Source: Sphagnum magellanicum
Taxonomy: Eukaryota; Streptophyta; Sphagnopsida; Sphagnales; Sphagnaceae
Direction of reading: 5' to 3'
Length of the DNA stretch: 64,000 nucleotides
Assembly (NCBI GenBank): GCA_021904315.1
Contig: CM038911.1
Location: forward strand, 11,319,390 to 11,383,389
The translations under genes and the position numbers were made by a program. Below are positions 26,456 to 36,154 of this stretch, in pieces (position 1 is the first letter of the stretch; every line of letters starts with the position of its first letter). The notes beneath the pieces are model-generated. The model saw nothing but the letters and a program-made list of their open reading frames with translations, was not told the DNA's origin and searched no databases.

Positions 26456-27244
26456 AAGTCAAAACTTGTAACTAAGAGCCAAAAGGATTACTTTGGAAAA
26501 GAAGTATGCAAGTTTTTTTCCCAAAAAAAACTTTTACATGTAAATGAATTTTTGAATGAATTTTTTTGTAATTTTTTCTAAAAAATATTTAAAGTTTCCT
26601 TAATGCACCACAATTTTTTTGTTAGTCACTATTGAATAAATATGAACTTTTAAAAGTGTGTAGATTCCTTATAAATTTAATGTTTCATCTTGAAAAATGA
26701 TCAAAATTTTAAGTCTTCACCAAAAAATATAATTTCACATTCTTTAATTTTATTATATTCTAAGCTATAACTTTTCTTAATACATCATCTACATTACAAC
26801 CCATTTATATGTGGTAAAGGACTATTGAAGCTTTGAAAATTTGAAGCAATTTTGAAACAATCTTTGAATTTGTAAAATTTTAAAATTCCACATTTTTAAA
26901 AGTATGAGTGTTTTTTGAGTGTGGCTACTATGTTTTTATCATCTATATTTCTTTCAATGAAAAATATTTTATTATATGAGTCCTTTTGATAGTCCTTTAC
27001 AAAATTGGTTCCATTTCACACAATAGGTGTACAATTTCAGATGTCTAAATTAAAACCAAAACTTAAAATTGAATCAAATGAATTTTTACTTCAAGTTCCT
27101 TGACATTCATATGAAGGAAAAATGACTAACTTTCCATGATTATTATGGTTTTAAATGGTAATAATAAAATAAATGTTTGATTTTGACTAATGATGTTTAA
27201 TATCCAATACCCTTTTTGGCTCCTAGTTACATGTTTTGACTTAG
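26456..27244. mobile_element. ~790-bp segment bounded by ~36-bp inverted repeats
   Basis: The left arm CTAAGTCAAAACTTGTAAC.. (26456-26491) matches the reverse complement of the right arm (27208-27244, reading ..GTTTTGACTTAG outward) at roughly 30 of 36 positions. The interior is AT-rich without ORFs. No clear target duplication. A non-autonomous DNA element inserted in the LINE is the simplest reading. Confidence 0.6.
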
Positions 27245-27249
27245 ATGGT

Positions 27250-28720
27250 GAAACTTCATCATTAGTAGATGGTCTCCTTGGTAAGTCATTATCTCCTTAG
27301 CTAAGTTACATACCTCTGCTAACTTGCCATCTCCAATAATATGCACTGTGCCACTATCTAGGAGTTTAGACTAACTTTGAGTCTTATTATGGTGAACAAT
27401 TGTAAATCCATCGTCTTAATGAGCTTGGCTTATAGATTTGGTTTTGATTTTTGGTTTTTTGTGAATTTCCCCTTCCTTTTGCTTTGGGTTTTCAATGGGA
27501 TGTTCCCACTAATTCTTAACCTTGTGTGTTTGTGAATCAATGTCAACCACTACTTTCCTTCCTTGACGAATTGGACAATATGTAAATTTTTGGGAAAACC
27601 CTAGGCGTTATTTACACCTTATTGGTGTGTTTACATAATCTATGGGAATGTTTACATGATGGTTAGTTAGCCCTTGAATCTTTAGTTCTACAATCTGGCC
27701 TTGATCCACATCTATTGCCACATAGAAGGAGGGATCTTTCACTACCTCATTAGTTTTTCCAGTTTCCAACAATTCCCCCACTTGCGTTGCAATAAAATTG
27801 ATTATAGGGAAAAACTCCATGCACAACTTTTTAAAAGAGATCCATGATCACAAATGCATTCCCATGGGGAAATATAGGTTAAAGCTTGGTACCCACTGCT
27901 GGAATATGCAAGTGCCTCATTGGGTCTTGAATGGGGGTTTAGTCAAAACCGTAATTGTGGTGGCGGGACTATTAGTTTTCAAGTAAAAGAACCCCTTCCC
28001 AACATCAAAGAGGTAAGATACTTTACCTAAGTTGATGGCTTTGTTCGGTGTTGAAATCCAAGGCATAAAGGTGACATGAAGTAGCTTAAGTTCGATGAAC
28101 CTTGCAATGACACAATGCTCCTTCAAGTATTTTGCTTCGGTTTGAACTACCTCCATTTCGAGTGGGGGAACAATTTGATGTTGTTTTATTAAGAAGTTGC
28201 TAAAATTTCGAAATGTTCCTCAAGGTAAAACCTCCCCATCCACTAGTTTTAATGGATTAATCCAGTTTCCTTTATGTGCATCTAGAAAATGGAGGTTTGC
28301 TAACTTTTTTGGCTCTAGCATCTTAGCATTTTCCATTGTAACTTGAACCCCTCCCACATTTTCCTTTGTTCAGTTTTGCACATATGCATAAAAAACTTGT
28401 GCACGTACCATTTCTATGAACGAAGGCACCATGGAACATTTCTTCAACCACAATCTTTGAGACAAAACTGTCTTACATTTCTTGTGCTTCAAAAACAAAA
28501 GGAAGAAACCTAAACTTTTCCTACAACTACCTTGATTCTCTTTCCCAACCCAACATAATGAGAACAAAGTGAACCCCTAAATCCTTATCACACTAGACAG
28601 TTGCAAAAAGCCCAATCTTAGATCGGTTATTACATTATCGCCAGACTCTGCGTCTTGAACAACATCACCACACCAACCAAAGCTCCATCACTGACCTCCA
28701 ACTTCCCATTTAATGTTGGT
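27250..28720 (-). pseudogene. LINE ORF1 remnant (DUF4283-like)
   Basis: Frames from 28567 to ~27250 read in order: GEVLP.GTFRNFSNFLIKQ; EVVQTEAKYLKEHCVIARF; FYLKTNSPATTITVLTKPPF; GTCIFQQWVPSFN; MEFFPIINFIATQVGELLET; DPSFYVAIDVDQGQIVELK; VNIPIDYVNTPIRC. This is the RNA-binding half of plant LINE ORF1 proteins, normally followed by a CCHC knuckle; only the first Cys of that knuckle survives here. Frameshifts and stops separate the blocks. Confidence 0.8.
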
Positions 28721-28729
28721 GACAAAAAT

Positions 28730-29400
28730 AAACAAAACACACATGAGAAATGAAATTTCCCTATGACTAAATTTCAACAAATTGAAAAAATTGTGATTGA
28801 ATTCTTATATTTATGGAAAAATAGAAATTGCACCATTACACATTTGTTTTGAAATGGAATTCAATGAATGAAAAACACAAACAAGAACAAACATTTACAA
28901 GATAAACAAAACAACACAATGCACAAACAAAACCAATGAAAAGAAATCGCTTGCAAAAAGGAAAGTGCAAGTAATTATAGGTTGAAGCAACGCAAGAAAA
29001 CATAGTGCTCATAGAAGAAATGATCACAAGAATGTAATGTTCTTGTAAAGCAAAAGTGCAAGAACAATTGCGATAGAAACACAAAACACTTATGTAACAA
29101 ATGGGTGCAAATAATCACAAGTCAAGAAAATATAAGAAGACACAATGTTCGTAAAATGAAGGTGCATAAGACAAAGTGAATTGAGGGTGAAAAATGAAAA
29201 TGAATAAATTGTGCAAGAAACAAAATGAGCATGAAAAGTAAGCACAAAATGATAAGGAATAAAAAAAACTCAATGGACAAAATGAGTAAATTGAAAAAAG
29301 AGAAGGTGCAAGGAGTTCCTGGATGTAAGAAAATGAAATCTTGATAGTTTTGGTGAGTTCAACGAACAAAAAAATTGAACATGTCGTCATGATTATAACA
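28730..29400. repeat. Degenerate A-rich repeat tract
   Basis: Imperfect ~30-40-bp units rich in ACAAGAACAA / AAGTGCAAG / GAAACAAAATGAGCATG. It gives two artefactual Phe/Cys-rich frames on the minus strand. Composition resembles the complement of the 15.4-16.2 kb tract. Confidence 0.45.
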
Positions 29401-29469
29401 TTTCATCCTTGAATAAAAAGATAATTTAATGGTACTTATGTTGTCAACACTAACCTAAAGTAGGGCACA

Positions 29470-30565
29470 CTAAACATGAACAACAAATTAAATGGGACAC
29501 TAGTTTTGAAGCAATTGTAAGACAATGCCTTAAAAAAAATATTTTTGAATTTTTTTTATTATACCTAAACTATGATTAACATTTTTTTTTTTAACACAAT
29601 ATTTTAAAGGAAAAAAAAATATTTGGTGGTTATAATCTCCCTTTTCAACCAAAAGGTTCAAGGTTCAAGCCTTTTTTCAAAAAAAATTCCCCTTCCATGA
29701 ACAAAATGGATGAAAAAAAAAACATTTGGGCAATTTTTTCAAGCTAGATGCCTTTAACTTCAAGCTAGATGCTTTTAAGAGAAAAGTACTTTCCTTGGGG
29801 AGAAGACAAAATGGTAAACCCCAACCATGCTCCTTTGAGGAGAAGGGAAGTAAATTATCTTGGGGAGTAATTTCCCTTGGGGAGAAAAGGATTAAGTTGC
29901 CATGGGGAGCAACTTCCTTCAGGGAAAAAAGGATTAAGGGGAAAAGGTCTTCTCTGAGGGAAGAAATGGACTTGGAAATTTGACATCCAAATTTTTTTTC
30001 ATCATCATTTTTTGTTCATCACCCCAAATCGAAAATGTAAAACCATTTTATATATTCGTGCTTCAAGAGTTTTTCAATGATATAAAAAATGTTTGATTTT
30101 TAAAAAAAATTTATTTTTTTGTCAAATATTCATAAATTTGTTCCCTATGAAAAGTTGTTTTTTTGAGCAACTTAATCATTTTCCCCTAGGGGAAAATGTT
30201 CCCTAGGCCAATTTAGTTCCCTTCTATCATTTTGGGGCTACCATTTTGTCTCTTCCCCTAAGAAAATCCCTTTTTCTTTGAGGTATTCAACTTGGCCAAA
30301 GGTTTTTTTTTTCATCCATTTTGTTTTTGGAAGGAAAAAAAATTTGAAAAAAAATTCAAACCCTGAACCTTTGGTTGAAAGTGAAAACTCTACCCACTAG
30401 ATCACTCTTTTTCCCCTTGAAAACATTGTGTAAGAAAGATACATTAAAAATTTAATCATAGTTTGAATATAATAAAAATTTCAAAAAAAAAATGTTGGGC
30501 ATTGTCTTGGAATTGAGTTGAAACCAATGCCACATTTAATTCATTGCTTGTATTTAATGTTTGGC
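29470..30565. repeat. Large imperfect inverted repeat (foldback element), arms ~380-430 bp
   Basis: Left arm ~29470-29900 is matched in reverse complement and in order by right arm ~30180-30565. Paired landmarks: AAATTAAATG / CATTTAATT; AAGACAATGCC / GGCATTGTCTTGG; AACTATGATTAA / TTAATCATAGTTT; TTTCAACCAAAAGGTTC / GAACCTTTGGTTGAAA; ACAAAATGGATGAAAAAA / TTTTTTCATCCATTTTG; GACAAAATGGTA / TACCATTTTGTC. The spacer (~29900-30180) has internal GGGGAG..AACTTCC repeats. No coding capacity. Confidence 0.85.
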
Positions 30566-31917
30566 ATTAGAAACAAAATCAATGAATAGCATAAACAAAT
30601 CTATGATGCCTATTTTTATAACAACATTAGAGAATATCTATAATGTATTTGGAGGACAAATTATTTTAGATAACATGACTTCTAGGATCCAGTTTGTGAA
30701 AGCCCTTGGACATGGCATCTTCCATGAAAGATTCTAGTTTCAAGGATTTCTTTTGTAAGCCACGTTTTTTCAAACACATTTACCTTTGTGTACATAAATC
30801 TACTAGCAACCCTAAACTTTATATGTAACTAACATTATGGTGATGATGATGAAACCTTGCCAAACTTTATTAGAAAAGAACACCCCAAAAAAATTGAAAA
30901 AAGAAAGAAACAAGGAATAAGAACCAAAGTCCACACAAGCAAACAACCTAAAAAAGGTGGGCCACAAGGAGGTAAGGGAACCACTAAGTACTGAAACCTT
31001 CACCAATCGCTTGAAGCATACCAATTACAGAAAGGGGAGATAAACTCGATAAAACTCCAAGCTTAAAGGACTCACCTTTGCAATAATAGTTTGCCTTAAG
31101 ATGGAGACAACCTATGCTCTTTGAAAAGCCATCAACACTCTCTATCTATAAAATGAATGCAAAACTGATAAATGAAGACCTCCGATGCTCTTTGCTATTC
31201 ACGCCATGTCTTCACATGAATGAAGAAAGTTGTCAAACTACTAATGAAAACACCCAAAAACCTCTATGACAAAACAAAAAAACACATTCGTTGAATAACG
31301 ATCATGATAAAATCCTTCCTTCTTTTGAGCCAACATTGTTGAAATCATTACACGAGAAAAAGTTATTTGAAATATCAAATCTACTTGAATGGGGTTTTCC
31401 GCCTTGGGTGAACCAGCACCCACGTTGGTACCACGGTAAAATAAAATAAAATTCTAAATATTACAAATATCCCATACTTAGACTAAACCAGGTTTTCTGA
31501 GTTCAAATGTACGCCCAAAAGAATCACGCCCAAAACGTGGAGGTACCGACGTGCCTGGCTGGCCTCGACTTGTGCAGTTTGTTGCAGCATTGTGTCGAAG
31601 CGAATTTACTCTTGTCGAAGCGAATCCTGGCCTGCAGTGGGATTAATTTTTTCGGCTTCTCTTTGGAAACTTGGGTATAGATTTCTGGGTGCAACAAGGT
31701 TTCTGACGATGTGAAAAGAAATGAAGAAACGGGGGAGAGAGAGAGAGAGAGAGTGGAATTGTACACTGATTGCTGGTTTGTTGGGGAGTTGTCCCCCATT
31801 TTTTTTCCTCCCTTTATTTCATCCTCGGGGATGTTGTTTCGTCAAGCTTTTTTCTCTGTAATGAGGTGAAGTAGCTAGTAGGAGGCAGAGAAGGAAGGAG
31901 AAGCAAAATAAGAAGAG
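30566..31917. other. Intergenic, with upstream region of APH1 on its right
   Basis: No gene seen in 30566-31500. A (GA)n run lies at ~31735-31754 and an in-frame TAA directly upstream of the APH1 start (ends 31911). Probable APH1 promoter and leader in the last ~400 bp. Confidence 0.5.
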
Positions 31918-33858
31918 ATGACAGGAGTTGGGGGTACCGGCTATGCTCTCATAGCATTGGGTCCTGCGTTTTCGCTGTTTGTCACTGTTATTGCTTCGAA
32001 ACCATTCCTCATTCTCACTGGCCTGGGCAGGTACATATTTTCTGCAATCAAATTCACTTCGCATTTTTCTTTTTGTCGCAATCTTGGTAATGCAAGCTGT
32101 GGTGGCTAGGGGAAGCTCGTCGCAGTACCACTCTAGGATATTTTCCAGGAATTAGGGTTTTGGTGACTTGAGAAAATTGGGCCCAGTTGAATCAACTGCT
32201 GCTTTTGCCTTGTTGCTGAGATTCAGTCAGCAAGTTTTTCAAACAATTGCATCTGACCTTTTGCAGTAGTGATAGGAAAACTGGTCTGAATTTCAATGCT
32301 GTTTGACAATGTGATGATCCTGGTGAAAATTAGGTCAAACTTGACCAGGTATTCCAAAAGAATTTTGGCATTAGTCATCCTGAAAGCAGGTTCTTTGTAA
32401 CTGCAGTGCTATGATGTGGCTTGTAAGCCTGATTGCATGTGCCATCTTATGGAGGGCATTTCTTCCTGGAGCTGTGTGGACATTCCTCCCTCTGCTTATT
32501 ACAGTTGTTGGGATCCAGGAGGCTGTTAGGCTATATTACTGGTGTTTGTACCTGTGAGATTTCTTGTTCTCTGTTCTTCTTACTTTCACAAACACACACT
32601 TGTTCATGAGCTCCATGTATAGTCACATTATAGGTAGTCATCTCCTGAGTAAGCTGTTGCAGTCAACTCTGTAATGTTTTAAGTCTCTTGTCTCAATGCT
32701 ATCATGCTTTGCCTCCTGCCAAACACTTGTTGCTTTATGAAATGGATGAACTAATAGTTTGGGAGATGTTAGTTCAAAGTCAAGTTTTGTTTCCTTCACC
32801 GGTCCAGTAATCATTTGAAACTCACACACTATGTGGGGTTGTGTTTGAGCAGGAAGGTAGAACATTTCTTGAACAAATTGGCAGCAAAGGTTTCCAAACC
32901 ACAACTTGTTGCTACAGACAAGATTCAAATTGCTATTGGTATATCACACAATGTTGATAGTCAGCGTGCTTCTTTCTTTTGCCCCTGTTTTGCTTTTTTC
33001 ATTTCCTGCTTGAACCTTCCTTCTCAATGAGGTTTCAGTAGCTCTTGAGAGTACTAATGATTTCTCACTCATGACTCTGGGTGGGGCAACAGCAAGTGGA
33101 TTAGGGCATGGAATTGCACACTCAGTGTTCTTCTGTCTAAGCCTTCTTACACCAGCATTTGGTCCTGCAACATATTATATTGACAGCTGTGTGCACATGC
33201 CACTCTTTCTTGTTGCAGGTATCTTCTTGCAACACATGTAGAGAACCTCATGTCATTTCACAATGTTCTAAGTACTCCTTCTAACCTACCTGTGGAGAGA
33301 GTGCTTTGCAGAGATTGTTTAGTCCTCTTAATTGCATGTGTATCTGAGAGTCAAAGTGGAGTTCCTTAGCAACCTTTTCTTCAATGTCTCACTTGGCAGC
33401 ATTCATGGGACTGGGATTCCTGCTTCTTCACACCTTTTCAATGGTAATTGCATTTAATGCACTTGCGGGTGACAAGCATTTTCATCAGCTCTTTGTGCCT
33501 GTCATGCATCTTTGTGCTTCACTTCTGGTAAAACTCCTGACCCTCTTTCTTCTCCTGTCACATATCCTTGCAGGCTTTGCAGATCTCCTGTCTATATGCT
33601 ATAGACACTGTTTTCTCACCTCCATTGATGTGTTGAACCATGAGTTAGTGTGAAGATGATGAACTTACTTCACTTCTTACTGTTTTGCAGACAATGGTGA
33701 ATCTTCTCCCAGGGGGTTGCATTGCAGGTGTTCCAATGACTTTGATATGTGCTGTGGCAACCATGGCTGTGGCGGGGAAGATTGTGTGGGACAAGACAGG
33801 CACTGGCTCTGCTGAGCTTGGCAACCTACAGAGAGTACACTCTTCATCAAGTCTATGA
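31918..33858 (+). CDS. APH1: Gamma-secretase subunit APH1
   Basis: Six exons: 31918-32030, 32407-32553, 32853-32938, 33039-33218, 33400-33527, 33691-33858; 822 nt, 273 aa, GT..AG introns, phases consistent, in-frame TAA before the ATG. A multi-pass membrane protein; APH1 scaffolds presenilin, nicastrin and PEN-2 in the intramembrane protease. Recognisable blocks: [27 protein letters not shown] (segment 1), the second segment in exon 2, [61 protein letters not shown] and [10 protein letters not shown]. The two conserved membrane histidines are H186 and H212, spaced 26 residues as in animal APH1. Angiosperm APH1 goes almost directly from KLQIAL to AGGLGHG; here ~16 residues ([16 protein letters not shown]) intervene, starting at V116, created by the exon 3/4 junction. 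Length compares with ~250 aa in Arabidopsis. Function by homology. Confidence 0.93.
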
Positions 33859-35460
33859 ATTTGTCACTTTGTTCTGCATATGTACCACCTTGGCCGGTTC
33901 AACCGTGTTTACAATTCTTCTGGGATTTGGTTTTTGCATCAAAAAACCATATGGGTGGTGATATTCACTGGCCGTTGTAGAGCCACTGGCATGTGTGGGC
34001 CTGATACTTAGTCAGCAGATAATACCACTGATTTGGGGTGATCTCTGCAAATTGATCAAATAGAACAGGACTCACTGACCCATGGTAGTTTTCCTTACCA
34101 CAATTGCTGCACTCTCAGTGACTTGACACAAGTTCTGAATAAGGTTATTCAGGAGTTGTCTTTGGGTCTTCTAGTTATTGTTCACATTGGCCTGGATGCA
34201 CTGTGGGAGGACCTCAATAACAGAAGTGTATATAATATGACGTTTTCTCTGAGTCCATAAGTGTAGAATGGTGTTGAAATCTCTTCTGCAGATATGTAAT
34301 TAGGAAAATCAAAGTTAGCGCTTTTTTCTGCAAATCTGATGTCTGCAGTGAACAACATGCTTCCTTCTTGGAAGGCTTGCACCATATATGCATGGACAAA
34401 CAATCTGGAGAAGATTGACAGGTGGTCAGTTGCATGCCAGTGCTAACATCACTGTGAGTAAGACTGAGAGCCCTAGTGTGGAAAATAATAGTGATGAAGA
34501 AGGGTTGTGCCTGCTTCACTAAAACATCCATTGTCTCAAAAAATTAACATTGTTAATCAGGCTCTTAGTGGCAAAGCTCTTATCGCAGCTGGTGCACATG
34601 AGTACTACTAAGATGCAAAGTGCTTATAACAATAAGGTCTCTTTTATTTTCCCACCTACCCTCACTGGAAGTTTGGACCAACAATCTCCAACCTCCTTTG
34701 CTGTTCTTGGTCATTTGCCTCAGTTGCTGCCTCCTTGGCTCTCTCTTGGCTCAAATTGCACAAAGTTCTCAGGTTTGAACCTCCATTATCACAAAATCTC
34801 AGTTGCAATGGAGTTTGAGATTGAGTTCTTGTTGCCTCAATCCACAAGAGAGTAATCAGGGGCCAGCTCCATGGCTACATGATTCCAAAGACAGCAGCAC
34901 AAATGATTCTTCACACCTAACTGTGCTACCCACCTAACTACCTACCTACCTACCTACCTACTCTGGAGTTTGTCTTTGTGTCTGGACCCACTCTCATTTC
35001 ACATGGCCAACCAAGTTGGGCATAAAGTGGGCGTTCAGATTATCTGTTGTCTATGGTGGCCTCATGGATGAAAAAGATCCACAACTTGCGTACTTTCATC
35101 CACGAAGCCGTTGTGGCGGTCGTTGTCAAATGATAGGCTAGGGCCCATTACATTCAAATCTCTCGCGTAATAATTGTCGCTAGGGTTTGATTGGCCAGCC
35201 TAATCTTTTCTTCTCGCTTTCTCTCTCTAGGTGTGAATACGTTAAAAAGCTATGTAGAGTAGCTCTGCCCGATTATCAACGCCTAGTTTTTAGATCTACC
35301 CGAAATGGTTAGCATTCAGTAAATATATCTGACGTGGCGAGTATTTTGTTCGTCGATGTATACGAGAAACGCGCTCCCAAATTTGAATGACTGACGAGTT
35401 TTGTATGCCCAGCCCGAGAAAAAAAAAACTCCTCCTCAATCACGACACTGTGCACGGAAG
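33859..35460. other. Intergenic between APH1 and the LIMR gene
   Basis: No gene seen. A (CTAC)n microsatellite lies at ~34937-34960. 33859-34400 is probably APH1 3' UTR/flank. Small minus-strand frames at 34182-34531 have no recognisable content. Confidence 0.5.
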
Positions 35461-35718
35461 AGCTCGCACGGAAACGAAGAAGCTCGCGAGGACGACGTCG
35501 CTCGCACGGAAACGAAGAAGCTCGCGAGGACGACGTCGCTCGCAAACGGGAAGAACGCGATCGCAGTGCGGGCGGAGAGGAACAATCACGCGCGAGCGTG
35601 CACACATGACAACAACAACAACGCAGCTGAAGACGTAAGAGTGCGAGAAAATACGCGACGACTTGTGATATATTAGGGTTAGAGAAAGACAGACAGAGAC
35701 AGAGACTGAGAGACTGAG
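35461..35718 (+). promoter_or_regulatory. GC-rich leader of the LIMR gene with a 38-bp tandem repeat
   Basis: Exact tandem copies of a 38-bp unit at 35462-35499 and 35500-35537, then a partial third (GCTCGCA). Each unit carries GACGTC, an ACGT-core palindrome recognised by plant bZIP factors (family knowledge). CpG-dense against an AT-rich background. An in-frame TGA at 35707 precedes the ATG at 35719. Role in transcription is inferred. Confidence 0.55.
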
Positions 35719-36117
35719 ATGGGGGACTACAACATCGCGTTGTTGGTGATCGTAGTGGTGGTCACGTTGTTGGTGGTGGTGTTCAATGTCTACTTGCTCG
35801 TGAACTACCAGCATCCGGACGACTCGAACCAAGCTTACTTCCCCAAACTGGTAGTGGTGCTGGGGTTGTCAGTGGCGCAACTTTCCATTCTCATGCTGCC
35901 GGCTGACATCGCCAATCAGCACGCGTGCCAGCATTCCGTCTTCGTCGGTGCTTGTAGCTTCACGTTGCCCATGCGGCAGCTGTGGTACGCGGTCTACATT
36001 CTTGACGCCGTGCTTGTGTTCTTCGTCATCCCTTTCTCCATCTTCTACTACGAAGGCGACCAGGAGAAGTGAGTACACTCCGTTGTTTTCTTGAATTTTA
36101 GTTCTTGTCTCTTTTGT

Positions 36118-36154
<37 letters not shown>

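Larger units (their letters stand above)
25570..27244. other. Sequence interrupting the LINE ORF1
   Basis: About 1.65 kb without ORF1 coding signal between two ORF1 parts. It contains an inverted-repeat segment (26456-27244) and a TTAACTA-type minisatellite (25920-26240). Its left part has A-rich AAACAAGAACACA repeats (25610-25690). Interpreted as one or more nested insertions. Confidence 0.5.
21586..28720 (-). mobile_element. Decayed L1-type LINE, nested insertion in ORF1, reverse transcriptase core deleted
   Basis: Reading right to left: ORF1 with a DUF4283-like domain (28720-27250), an interruption (27244 to ~25570), ORF1 C-terminal remnant (~25560-24850), ORF2 starting at ATG 24834 with an APE endonuclease, the distal RT/thumb and a C-terminal zf-RVT-like region, ending at an A-rich tail (T run at 21585-21592 on the plus strand). 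Many stops. Orientation and domain order are those of plant L1 elements. Confidence 0.85.

Noticed and set aside
29726..29983. 85-codon Lys/Gly-rich frame
   Set aside because: Lies in the arm and spacer of the large inverted repeat; repeated GGGGAGAAG units explain it.
35309..35832. Arg/Ser-rich frames on both strands upstream of the LIMR start
   Set aside because: Caused by the 38-bp tandem repeat and CT/GA-rich leader.
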